41,247 bases of DNA from the NCBI GenBank assembly GCA_016288825.1, contig JAEELH010000230.1, forward strand, positions 1-41,247. Reading direction: 5' to 3'. This document shows positions 9,604 to 17,614 of the stretch, one piece after another (position 1 is the first letter of the stretch; every line of letters begins with the position of its first letter). The position numbers were made by a program, and so were the translations under genes. The notes under the pieces are model-generated. The model did not search any database. It was not told the DNA's origin and saw nothing but the letters and a program-made list of their open reading frames with translations. The stretch is from Lachnospiraceae bacterium (GTDB taxonomy: Bacteria; Bacillota; Clostridia; Lachnospirales; Lachnospiraceae).

Positions 9604-10845
9604 CTAGGCTACTCCAATAGTATGCTCCCAGACCTTACCGCTGGACGGAGCGATCTCTCCGAAGCCCAGATCCCGGATGGTAATCCGGATCTTTTTGTCC
9701 GAAAGCGGACGTGCTTCGATCCTTAGTCTCGACATACGATCCTCACGCTTTGGCATATCCGTAAGCTCAAGAACCTCGACTCTCGACTTACGGCTTTCGG
9801 GTCTTGAGATCCAGCATTCAAACTCGCTGCTCCCATCCAAAATGACCTCGCACTCTCCCTTGGTGTCATACCAGCTGTCACCTGCGGAGATGAGCGTAAG
9901 GAATTCCATTTTATTTTTATCTATGACCTTGAGGGCCACATTGATCTTAAGTTCATTGTCACCGATGTAAACGTAGGGCCACTCAGTCTTGCCGTCTTTG
10001 ATCATTCCGGCGTAGCAAGCCCCCTTTGAATAAAGGTTTTTACCCATGAAAACCCTGCGTCCTCTGCAGAGCCTGGAAAGGGACACCTTCATCCAGTCAC
10101 CGTCAAAACCGTCTCCCGTCAAGAATACTCCCGAAAAAGCATCATCACCGATAGTTTCCGCAATAACCGAATCAAAGGAAAGATCACGGTTATCAAGAGT
10201 CACGGCCGCGCTGCCCTGTGTAAGAGTAACCACCATGGGGGTTGTATTGGTGTTGCGATTCAATCTGCAGTAGCGAATGTGGCTGCCTGCAAAATCGTAA
10301 AGCATAACGTCCTGATTATAAATCTGCTGGCTCTGACTAAGGGTGTAATAATAAAAACACTCTCTTTTATCGATCACCAGAAGAGATCCGCCGGAAAGCC
10401 CCAGTCTGTTGGCCACAACGGAAAACAGCTCCACTACCTGAAGCGAAACCTCGTCCACACAGATAACCAGCTTTTCTACGGGAGCTCCGGCATAAAGCTG
10501 AGCCGAAAGCAAAAGCAGCTTGTGGATGAAGATGAAAAGCAGTTCCTTCGCAGTGTACTCCTCTCCGTCCACAATGATCATCTCATCCGACAAAGCTCTG
10601 GAATAGATCCTGTCTATTCCGTCAGCAGCCCCGAGAGAAACCTGCTTTTTAGCCTCATTGCCAAAGTACCACTGGCCTATCCCCCGCTTTTTCGCAAGAT
10701 AGGTTGGGATCTGATACGCTTCGGAACCCATCACCGTGGAAACCGTCTTTGGCTCCTCCATCTCCTGTGAGTAAAAGGAAAGAAGAGTATATGAATCATT
10801 TATATCGATGCCGTAATAGGCACCATCCATATCTCCTATATCCAT
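9604..10845 (-). CDS. Hsp70/actin-fold protein, DUF5716-like, with altered nucleotide site and no lid
   Basis: A 413-residue protein that I match from memory to DUF5716. It follows the Hsp70 plan: phosphate-1-like YYGIDINDSYTLLSF (10-24), phosphate-2-like VMLYDFAGSHI (180-190), adenosine-like VFLTGDGFDG (240-249) and a connect-2-like SKGACYAG (273-280). A C-terminal beta domain (about 290-413) includes EVLELTDMPKREDRMSRLRI, which resembles the substrate-binding beta domain of the DnaK in this same window. The helical lid is missing. In phosphate-2 the DnaK pattern DLGGGTFD is DFAGSHIR, so the Thr implicated in hydrolysis is His. It probably binds nucleotide or protein but may hydrolyse ATP poorly. 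AAGGAG lies five bases before the ATG. Confidence 0.85.
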   Translation of the reverse strand: MDIGDMDGAYYGIDINDSYTLLSFYSQEMEEPKTVSTVMGSEAYQIPTYLAKKRGIGQWYFGNEAKKQVSLGAADGIDRIYSRALSDEMIIVDGEEYTAKELLFIFIHKLLLLSAQLYAGAPVEKLVICVDEVSLQVVELFSVVANRLGLSGGSLLVIDKRECFYYYTLSQSQQIYNQDVMLYDFAGSHIRYCRLNRNTNTTPMVVTLTQGSAAVTLDNRDLSFDSVIAETIGDDAFSGVFLTGDGFDGDWMKVSLSRLCRGRRVFMGKNLYSKGACYAGMIKDGKTEWPYVYIGDNELKINVALKVIDKNKMEFLTLISAGDSWYDTKGECEVILDGSSEFECWISRPESRKSRVEVLELTDMPKREDRMSRLRIEARPLSDKKIRITIRDLGFGEIAPSSGKVWEHTIGVA

Positions 10846-10854
10846 AATTTCTCC

Positions 10855-13800
10855 TTAAATGATATTGAAAAGTGTCTTGGAAAGCTCCATTAGAGCCTGA
10901 TAGTCCTTCATATCTCCTATCAGATCCGTATCATTCTGATACAAGAGATCGCTCTCGATCTGATTGAGACGGGCATATCTGGAGCCATGTCCGCTTTCTA
11001 TTACGTCAAGGTACGAGATCTGACCGCTGTCAACTACCTCTCCGTCATCTTTAAGTACGATTTCGTACGTAACAGTCTCTCCGAAAAAGACAACCATCTC
11101 ATGAACATAGATGCCGTCATACATCTCTATCATATCGGCTTCCTTATCGGGAGCGCCCTCCTTATGATATCTGATGCCAAGACGATTGCCCGGATCATAC
11201 TTAAGTTCAACAAACATCTTGTCATAAAAATGATATCTGATGATAAGCTTTTCATCCAGGTATGAGTAAAAGGCAAAGTACTGACCCTTGAGAACATTTT
11301 CACGGATAAGTTCAGACAGGATATCATGCTGTGCATCCGAAAGCTTTTCGGAAGTCGCAAGAAATCTTGAAAGAGATATCCTCATGGTGTCCGAAATACG
11401 ATTACCTTTTTTATGCAAGAACTGTATGTAGGTAAAAAGTCCCTTGGGAACAGTCTTGTCGTAAAGCAGATATTCATGGGCATAGAAATTAACATAGGCC
11501 TCAACCAGCATGCGGTTGGGGTCACGCCTGATATAGCTTGCAAATATCTGATCAATATTGTCATCATAACCGCCCACATAAAGGATCTGGGTAAGGATCC
11601 TCTCCTCCAATCCTCTTGTATCAAGAGCTCTGGCAGAGGAATATTTCCAAACTCTGATCATTCCGGATGTAGGTCCGGTATAGTACTTCACCAGATACCC
11701 CAGTGTCTGCTCCGAAGAAAGGAAATTATCCATCAGATAAGCACAAAGCCTGATAAGAAAATCATCAACCGTATCCGGATCGGAATCTATCCTCTCGGTA
11801 GCTATCCTAAGAAGGATATTCATAGGTACCATCTGACCGTTGCGGCAAAGTAATCTCTCATAAGCCTCGGGGATCCTGTCAGTCAGCACAAGCTGCTCGA
11901 TTATAACGGCTATCATGCCGGATGAAAGACCTCTATCATCGGTTATGCTGGAAAGCTCGTCCGAGATCATCTCCTCCCTGGTATGCTCCTTAAGAACCGA
12001 TAAAAACAGGGGATACTTTTGCTTTTTATAAGCAAGTCGGATCGACTCATCCTGTGCAAATCTCTTGATAAGTTCGAGATCGGACTCGGCAAAATCAGAA
12101 ACCTGCCTCTTTTCATCCAGATCCGTAAGGAAAAACTCCAGGGAATTTTTGCCATGTTCCTTAAGCTTTGAAAGCACATGACCGCCCACAATAAGCGGCT
12201 GCACATAGTAGGTTGTATCCTCTGACAAAAGGCCCTCATCAGTAGTATCCAAAAATACTACCGAGTCGTCATCCACTATGCGAACAAAGGCACACCCATC
12301 CACAACAGGAGCCACCTCTGCGCCTGCCCTTTTCTCATCGATGACCATAACCCGGGTAGCATTGACATTGAGGCAGATGATCTTTTTCATGTAGAAAAGA
12401 CGGCCCATATGGAGGGCTACATCCTCGTCAATAAGCCCCTCGTTAAGAAGGTTCTGATAGAGAACAGCCAGATTATCATCGATCTTTTCGGCCCTCATGG
12501 CCTCCAGGGCAAAATGCTCTATCTGCTTATGATATGCCTCGTAGATCTGAGGCTCCTTTTCCTTGTAGGTGACAACATTGGCGTAAAGATAAGCCTTTTG
12601 CTGCCAGGGCAGAGAATTCTCGTAGGAAAAATAAAGGAGAAGAAGTCTCGGCAGCATCCTGATATCATTGAGCGCAGTAGAGGAAATATAGGCCTCATAC
12701 AATCCGCTCAACCTCATCTCCTTTTCAATAGCGATCTCATACCACTGTCTGTACTTTTCACCAATACAATTGCAACGGAGCAAGTACGAAACCAGAGTTG
12801 AAAGATAATCATCCTTTTCAGTTTTTTCAAAGGCATATACAAGGATCTCATATAATCTCTCGTTATAAACGGATACCCCTGCGGCAAGAGAAGTTACCTG
12901 CATAAGCATATGACTGGTAAGTCTGTCATGCCGTCTTGCGTAAGTCAGCATCCTGATAGCAAACCCATCAAGAGATCCGATAAGAAGCGGATCCTGAACA
13001 TAGATCTCCAAAACCTCAAGATAAAGAATGGGTGATGTAATGCCACTATCGATCCACTGTCTGATGGCTGAAAGCTTGCGCTTGGAATCACCTATATACT
13101 CCCGCCTCAGGAAAAGCAGAAACCAAAAGATCCTGTAATCTTCGGGAAGCAGCCTGAATATCCCCTCGATCTCAGCCGTAAGCCTGTCAACATAAGCTTC
13201 CTCCGGCTCGATAAGTGTACAAAGGTATAAAAGATATGCCCACTCAAAGCTCTTTTTATTTTCGATAAGACGCTTTTCATCGGATATGATCCAAAGGCCG
13301 TCCTGACGTCTTCCGTTGACGATAAGAGCCTGTGCTTTGTACAGCTTAAGGAAATGATCATCCGGTGTATCCTCAAGCATCTCATCAAGGTAAGCAATGG
13401 TATCGTCGCACCACTTCCCGGTGGAAATACTGCGAAGCCTGAAGTCCTCATAAATATTGAGAAGAGCCAGAGTCTTACGCTTTGAAGCCACATCAAGAGC
13501 AGTCCGCTCCTCGTCCTTACGATGAGTGGAAATAATAAATTCTATTGATTCATGAAAACCTGTGGAGTCAATGGAAATCGTAGCCTTATTGATACCATCA
13601 TGAAGCTTGTCATAATGGATAAAAACAGGCAATTCCAAAGATGAACCAAGAAAATAATCGGGTGTCACAAGCGACGGTTCAACCGTAATGATGGGTGAGT
13701 CCGAAGTGATACTCATCTCAAAGTATCCCCAATTACTTTTTGTGAGTTCGACTATCTCTTTAAGATTCTCGGTAACCTCATAAAACTCACGTCTATGGCA

Positions 13801-14367
13801 GATAGCCGAAAACTCCAGACGTTCTTTTTGACTGGCTGAAACAAGAAACGACTCCAGATTGATAAGAGTCCTGTCGCCCTCAGCAAAACCAAGATAAAGC
13901 AACCTGTATTTAGCATCAAGATTGCTCATAAAGTCGGCAAATGCCTGGGAATGAAATAAGATAAGAGCTTCTCTGGGTCTTTCCTTGCAAAGAGCTGTAA
14001 AGTCCTCCAGGGATCTGATAGGGCCAAGGGATGACTCAGGATATTTTCTGTCTATGATAACCTCATATGGAAGCGAGGTCTCAATAAGACCTGCAACAAT
14101 ATCAACCTCTCCCTTAAGGGAGTCTCCCGCTCTGAAGCCTGCAACGGAAGCATGAATCCGAATTCGGACTTCATTGCCCTCAAAATTGGGTGCAGGTACG
14201 GTAACATAGGGATTGGATGAATAAACAATGCCCCTCAGAGGCTCTTCCTGATCGCAACTGATGACAAATTCACCCTCTGCATCATCACCCTCTGTAGTAT
14301 GAAGTTCAATTCTGTCTCGGTCAAAGGAAAGCTCCGGAACCTGGTCCCTGAACTGGTCCTCCGACAT
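10855..14367 (-). CDS. Giant DUF5717-like protein: beta domains plus long alpha-solenoid
   Basis: A 1170-residue protein without signal peptide or transmembrane segment, matching DUF5717 from memory; its function is unknown. Residues about 10-105 form an Ig-like beta domain (ELSFDRDRIELHTTEG and onward), and a second beta stretch lies near 215-280. Most of the rest is a TPR/solenoid-like run of helix pairs, interrupted by a beta insert beginning at KKIICLNVNATRVMVIDEKR. A C-terminal beta domain near VELKYDPGNRLGIRYH follows. The ATG at 14367 has GAGG nine bases upstream; an upstream extension to 14439 runs through the leader palindrome and has no ribosome site. First gene of the operon. It looks like a scaffold, and its size and non-enzymatic make-up suggest protein-protein binding. 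Confidence 0.85.
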   Translation of the reverse strand: MSEDQFRDQVPELSFDRDRIELHTTEGDDAEGEFVISCDQEEPLRGIVYSSNPYVTVPAPNFEGNEVRIRIHASVAGFRAGDSLKGEVDIVAGLIETSLPYEVIIDRKYPESSLGPIRSLEDFTALCKERPREALILFHSQAFADFMSNLDAKYRLLYLGFAEGDRTLINLESFLVSASQKERLEFSAICHRREFYEVTENLKEIVELTKSNWGYFEMSITSDSPIITVEPSLVTPDYFLGSSLELPVFIHYDKLHDGINKATISIDSTGFHESIEFIISTHRKDEERTALDVASKRKTLALLNIYEDFRLRSISTGKWCDDTIAYLDEMLEDTPDDHFLKLYKAQALIVNGRRQDGLWIISDEKRLIENKKSFEWAYLLYLCTLIEPEEAYVDRLTAEIEGIFRLLPEDYRIFWFLLFLRREYIGDSKRKLSAIRQWIDSGITSPILYLEVLEIYVQDPLLIGSLDGFAIRMLTYARRHDRLTSHMLMQVTSLAAGVSVYNERLYEILVYAFEKTEKDDYLSTLVSYLLRCNCIGEKYRQWYEIAIEKEMRLSGLYEAYISSTALNDIRMLPRLLLLYFSYENSLPWQQKAYLYANVVTYKEKEPQIYEAYHKQIEHFALEAMRAEKIDDNLAVLYQNLLNEGLIDEDVALHMGRLFYMKKIICLNVNATRVMVIDEKRAGAEVAPVVDGCAFVRIVDDDSVVFLDTTDEGLLSEDTTYYVQPLIVGGHVLSKLKEHGKNSLEFFLTDLDEKRQVSDFAESDLELIKRFAQDESIRLAYKKQKYPLFLSVLKEHTREEMISDELSSITDDRGLSSGMIAVIIEQLVLTDRIPEAYERLLCRNGQMVPMNILLRIATERIDSDPDTVDDFLIRLCAYLMDNFLSSEQTLGYLVKYYTGPTSGMIRVWKYSSARALDTRGLEERILTQILYVGGYDDNIDQIFASYIRRDPNRMLVEAYVNFYAHEYLLYDKTVPKGLFTYIQFLHKKGNRISDTMRISLSRFLATSEKLSDAQHDILSELIRENVLKGQYFAFYSYLDEKLIIRYHFYDKMFVELKYDPGNRLGIRYHKEGAPDKEADMIEMYDGIYVHEMVVFFGETVTYEIVLKDDGEVVDSGQISYLDVIESGHGSRYARLNQIESDLLYQNDTDLIGDMKDYQALMELSKTLFNII

Positions 14368-14410
14368 ACGCCAGATCCTCTTTCGCAAGGTGAAACCTCT
14401 TCTAAAACAT

Positions 14411-14432
14411 ATTTGAAATTGATATTTCAAAT
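14411..14432. promoter_or_regulatory. Perfect 9-bp inverted repeat in the leader of the DUF5717 operon (possible operator)
   Basis: ATTTGAAAT (14411-14419), four bases (TGAT), then ATTTCAAAT (14424-14432): two perfect 9-base arms. It lies about 26-47 bases downstream of the predicted transcription start of the minus-strand operon and upstream of the ribosome site. AT-rich arms would make a weak RNA hairpin, so a binding site for a dimeric repressor is the better guess. No regulator gene is adjacent. Confidence 0.45.
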
Positions 14433-14464
14433 AAACCAAACTATAATGTATACATACAGAGGTA

Positions 14465-14493
14465 ATTATAGCATATTTTGCTATCTATGTCAT
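14465..14493 (-). promoter_or_regulatory. Strong sigma-A-type promoter of the DUF5717/DUF5716 operon
   Basis: Minus strand: ATGACA (14493-14488), a 17-base spacer, and TATAAT (14470-14465) with an extended -10 (TGC directly upstream). Transcription would begin near 14458, giving a leader of about 90 bases that contains the 14411-14432 palindrome before the ATG at 14367. Confidence 0.65.
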
Positions 14494-14506
14494 CTTTAGA
14501 TATACT
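14478..14506 (+). promoter_or_regulatory. Putative promoter reading into the structured element and aminotransferase
   Basis: Plus strand: TTGCTA (14478-14483), a 17-base spacer, and TATACT (14501-14506). It overlaps the divergent promoter at 14465-14493. If used, transcription starts near 14513 and the GC-rich element at 14560-14839 becomes a leader RNA of about 360 bases for the aminotransferase at 14875. Confidence 0.4.
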
Positions 14507-14559
14507 ATATTATACGATAATTAATCACTTTACACGCGATAATACTACTATGCTCTTAC

Positions 14560-14839
14560 GCTCCCGCGTGGATACCGTCCCACTCTGCGGTGCTGACGCT
14601 CCTCGAGCGGGTGCCCATCCACGCTCGCGCCTTACTATGCGTATGTGTTTTATTAAGCAAACAGGCTTGAGCATTTCGCTTTAAATGGCGCGAGCAATGG
14701 GTAAGATGCGCCCGGGTTGCCACCTGGCAAGAGGGCGTATGGGGCGCAGAACGTCCGGTGGACGTTCGATTTGCGCCGACCGAAGTGGAACGTAGACCCC
14801 ATTGCGGGAGCCATAGGAAAGGCATAATTCGCTCAAGCC
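14560..14839. repeat. GC-rich, multi-hairpin intergenic element (possible structured RNA)
   Basis: This stretch is much richer in GC than its AT-rich flanks and is packed with inverted repeats. Module 1 is closed by GCGTGGAT (14566-14573) and ATCCACGC (14617-14624). Module 2 is closed by GGCTTGAGC (14664-14672) and GCTCAAGCC (14831-14839), inside which GCAATGGG pairs with CCCATTGC, TTGCCA-CC-TGGCAA forms a hairpin, and GGCGCA...TGCGCC encloses GAACGTCC-GGT-GGACGTTC. Open frames across it are low-complexity and have no ribosome site. I do not recognise it as a known RNA family; it may be a leader RNA, a free RNA or a dispersed intergenic repeat. Confidence 0.6.
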
Positions 14840-14874
14840 GTTATATTAACGAATATCAGAAAGGATAATACGCT

Positions 14875-15963
14875 ATGATCACACACAAGGACCACTTTCA
14901 TGGCAGCGATCTTGAAAAGATCGAATCGGTTTACGGCATCAAAAAGGAAGACATCTTAAGTTTCTCCGCCAATGTAAATCCTCTCGGTATATCTCCTTTA
15001 GTACGGGAGCAGATCTCCTCTCACATAGATGTGATCGCCAGCTATCCGGATCGGGAGTACACCACTCTGCGTACAGCCATTGCAAATTATGTTCATACCG
15101 AGCGTGACCGCATTATCGTTGGTAACGGATCAACCGAGCTCATTTCCCTATTTGTGGATATAACCCGTCCCAAAAAGGCTCTTATCCTGGGTCCTACTTA
15201 TTCCGAATATGAGCGTGAAGTATCACTTGTCGGAGGCAGATGTTCCTACTATCCTCTTCGCAATGACTCCCACTTTAATCTGGACATAGATAATTTTTGC
15301 TCCAAGCTTTCCGATGATATCGATCTTGTTATCATCTGCAACCCCAACAATCCTACATCGGGCTGCATAACCAAGCGCGAAATGCGTCAGATACTTGATG
15401 TTTGCAAGCAGCATGCCATCTATGTCATGGTTGACGAGACCTATGTAGAATTCGTTAAACATCCTGAGGAAATATCATCTGTATCTCTTACGGAATACTA
15501 TAATAATATTATTATACTCCGTGGTACCAGCAAGTTCTTTTCCGCACCCGGCCTTCGTTTGGGCTATGCCATCACAGGCAATTACGATCTTGTAAAAGAG
15601 ATCACCCAGCATAAGAATCCCTGGATGGTTGGTTCCCTTGCAGAGGCTGCCGGAGAGATCATGTTCTCGGATACGGATTACATCGAAAAGACCAGAGAAC
15701 TTATCGACCGCGAGCGTGACAGGATGTATGACCTTTACAGTGAATCTGACCGCTTCATCCCCTACGCTCCCAGCGCCAATTTCCTTCTCCTGGAGATCAC
15801 AGAGGACGGCGTCACCAGCCGGATGCTTTTTGACAAGGCCATCCAAAACAGGATGATGATCCGGGACTGCTCCACCTTCCCCTTCCTGGGTGACAAGTAC
15901 ATCCGTATCTGCTTCATGAATCCGGAAGACAATGACAGGCTTTTCAGAGTCCTAACTAATTAA
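14875..15963 (+). CDS. PLP-dependent class I/II aminotransferase, HisC/CobD type
   Basis: A 362-residue fold-type I PLP enzyme. The N-terminus (HFHGSDLEKIE, SFSANVNPLG) resembles CobD threonine-phosphate decarboxylases and related HisC-like proteins. Conserved features are CNPNNPTSG (155-163), VDETYVEF (186-193, Asp187 for the pyridine nitrogen), SK at 219-220 with the Schiff-base Lys220 in RGTSKFFSAPGLRLGYA, and an Arg in KYIRICF for the substrate carboxylate. GAAAGGA lies about nine bases before the ATG. It is monocistronic, without histidine or cobalamin genes next to it, so the substrate stays open: histidinol phosphate, threonine phosphate or another amino acid. A strong terminator follows. 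Confidence 0.88.
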   Translation: MITHKDHFHGSDLEKIESVYGIKKEDILSFSANVNPLGISPLVREQISSHIDVIASYPDREYTTLRTAIANYVHTERDRIIVGNGSTELISLFVDITRPKKALILGPTYSEYEREVSLVGGRCSYYPLRNDSHFNLDIDNFCSKLSDDIDLVIICNPNNPTSGCITKREMRQILDVCKQHAIYVMVDETYVEFVKHPEEISSVSLTEYYNNIIILRGTSKFFSAPGLRLGYAITGNYDLVKEITQHKNPWMVGSLAEAAGEIMFSDTDYIEKTRELIDRERDRMYDLYSESDRFIPYAPSANFLLLEITEDGVTSRMLFDKAIQNRMMIRDCSTFPFLGDKYIRICFMNPEDNDRLFRVLTN

Positions 15964-16010
15964 ACTGATTTATCCGCGCTGGAGCGTAAGATCAAAGTAG
16001 TACAACATAA

Positions 16011-16038
16011 AAATAGCAGGTCATATGACCTGCTATTT
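16011..16038. terminator. Bidirectional terminator between the aminotransferase and yajC
   Basis: A 28-base perfect palindrome (arms AAATAGCAGGTCAT and ATGACCTGCTATTT). Read on the minus strand, after yajC, the stem is followed by ATTTTTATG, a fair U-tract; on the plus strand, after the aminotransferase, TTTCTTACTT follows. It begins two bases after the yajC stop codon and 48 bases after the aminotransferase stop codon, so it can end both transcripts. Confidence 0.85.
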
Positions 16039-16039
16039 C

Positions 16040-16408
16040 TTACTTATCCTTCTTTTCTTTCTTTTCCTCGGGAGCCTTAGCATCCTCGGGTTTCTCAACG
16101 GCTGCGATAGCTGCCTTCTGCATAGGAATACGGCAATTCTTGTTGCTTCCGAACTCAACGATAACAGTATCATCATCGATATCGATCACAACACCGTAAA
16201 AACCACTGGAAGTAAGAACTGTATCGCCGATTGCCAGCGCATCCATAAGTGCTCTCTTTTCCTTCTGCTCCTTCTGCTGAGGACGGATCATAAAGAAGTA
16301 CATAAATCCGAAAAGGATAACAAGCCAGATCACAAGTCCAAGTGTGCCGCCGAAAAGCCCTGCTCCTGAAGCGGCTGATGAATCAGTTAACAAAATATAA
16401 GGTTGCAT
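16040..16408 (-). CDS. yajC: Preprotein translocase subunit YajC
   Basis: Small membrane partner of the SecDF accessory complex. The 122-residue protein has one transmembrane helix (about residues 22-40, LGLVIWLVILFGFMYFFMI) followed directly by RPQQKEQKEK, the hallmark of the family. A small SH3-like domain (LAIGDTVLTSSGFYGVVIDI) and a Lys/Glu-rich tail complete it. AGGAGG lies seven bases before the ATG. It follows tgt, as in many bacteria, and is the last gene of the ten-gene operon that begins at ireB; the palindromic terminator comes just after it. Confidence 0.95.
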   Translation of the reverse strand: MQPYILLTDSSAASGAGLFGGTLGLVIWLVILFGFMYFFMIRPQQKEQKEKRALMDALAIGDTVLTSSGFYGVVIDIDDDTVIVEFGSNKNCRIPMQKAAIAAVEKPEDAKAPEEKKEKKDK

Positions 16409-16462
16409 TTTTTATCCTCCTGCGTTCACAAAACTTCACTTATTTTATAACAACCCCGCCCA

Positions 16463-17614
16463 TTATGCAAGATTGTTTTTTTCTCTTTCTATGGTTCCCA
16501 GAGAATCCAACATGCTTCTCTTGAACTCGCTGTAAGAGTCAGACTCTATCGCATCCCTGATCTCTTCCATAAGATGATTGTAAAAATAAAGATTATGAAG
16601 GACACAGAGCCTAAGACCAAGTATTTCTTTTGCCTTAAGAAGATGATGGATATATGCCCTGGAATAGCTTTTACAAGCGGGGCAGCCACAGCCCTCCTCA
16701 ATAGGAGCCATATCTGTTTCGTATCTTTTGTTCATCAGATTGCGCTTGCCCAGATGAGTGTAAACATGTCCGTGACGTCCGTTACGGCTGGGATAAACGC
16801 AGTCAAAGAAGTCAACGCCTCTGTCTACAGCCTCTAAAATATTAGCCGGCGTACCAACACCCATGAGATAAGTTGGCTTATTCTGAGGCAAATATGGAAC
16901 AACGTGATCAAGCACATCATACATCTGCTCAGTACTTTCACCAACCGCAAGACCTCCTACCGCATATCCGGGAAGGTCCATCTCACTGATGGTCTTAGCG
17001 TGCTCTATCCTGATATCGTTAAACACTGCGCCCTGATTGATGCCAAAAAGAAGCTGATTAGGATTAACGGTACCCTCTGCCTTGCAAAGCTCATCCATCT
17101 TTACACGGCAGCGCTCCAGCCACCTGGTAGTTCGGTCAACGGAATCCTGAACATAGTTCCTGTCGGAAAGCGCATGGGGGCACTCGTCAAAAGCCATGGC
17201 TATAGTACTACCGAGATTGGACTGGATAGTCATACTCTCCTCAGGCCCCATAAAGATCTTATGGCCGTCAATATGGCTTCTGAAGGTAACTCCCTCTTCT
17301 TTTATCTTGCGCATGGTTGCAAGAGAAAAAACCTGAAATCCGCCTGAATCCGTAAGTATGGGACGATCCCACACCATAAACTTGTGAAGTCCGCCTACGG
17401 ACTTTATAAGCTCATCTCCTGTCCTTACATGAAGATGATAGGTATTCGAAAGCTGGACCTGGGTTCCGATCTCCTTAAGATCATCTGTTGATACGCCACC
17501 CTTAATTGCAGCTACTGTACCCACATTCATGAAAACAGGTGTCTCTATTGTCCCATGAACAGTCTTAAAACGGCCTCTTTTTGCCCTACCGCAGGTTTTG
17601 ATCAATTCATACAT
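16463..17614 (-). CDS. tgt: tRNA-guanine transglycosylase (Tgt)
   Basis: Exchanges guanine-34 of tRNAs with GUN anticodons for a queuosine precursor. The protein has 383 residues. Asp89 in LTDSGGFQVFS and the nucleophile Asp271 in DFFDCVYPSRNGRHG are present, as is the zinc site Cys309, Cys311, Cys314 (GCGCPACKSYSRAY) with His340. Whether it inserts preQ1 or queuine is not visible: no queA is adjacent. The start overlaps the aroC stop by one base (TAATG), so translation is coupled. It sits in an operon with two other wobble-position enzymes (trmR and trhP). Confidence 0.97.
   Translation of the reverse strand: MYELIKTCGRAKRGRFKTVHGTIETPVFMNVGTVAAIKGGVSTDDLKEIGTQVQLSNTYHLHVRTGDELIKSVGGLHKFMVWDRPILTDSGGFQVFSLATMRKIKEEGVTFRSHIDGHKIFMGPEESMTIQSNLGSTIAMAFDECPHALSDRNYVQDSVDRTTRWLERCRVKMDELCKAEGTVNPNQLLFGINQGAVFNDIRIEHAKTISEMDLPGYAVGGLAVGESTEQMYDVLDHVVPYLPQNKPTYLMGVGTPANILEAVDRGVDFFDCVYPSRNGRHGHVYTHLGKRNLMNKRYETDMAPIEEGCGCPACKSYSRAYIHHLLKAKEILGLRLCVLHNLYFYNHLMEEIRDAIESDSYSEFKRSMLDSLGTIEREKNNLA

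Noticed and set aside
10855-14439. Start of the DUF5717-like protein at 14439
   Set aside because: The extra 24 residues would be encoded by the leader palindrome, have no ribosome site, and precede a well-placed ATG at 14367 with GAGG upstream.
14478-14825. Open frames on both strands over the GC-rich element (68 and 89 codons)
   Set aside because: They track the inverted repeats, have no ribosome site and read as Arg/Ser/Thr-rich low-complexity sequence; the structured-DNA explanation fits better.
14560-14839. Cobalamin riboswitch upstream of the CobD/HisC-like gene
   Set aside because: No B12-box-like sequence could be found, and the stem arrangement does not match that family by eye.
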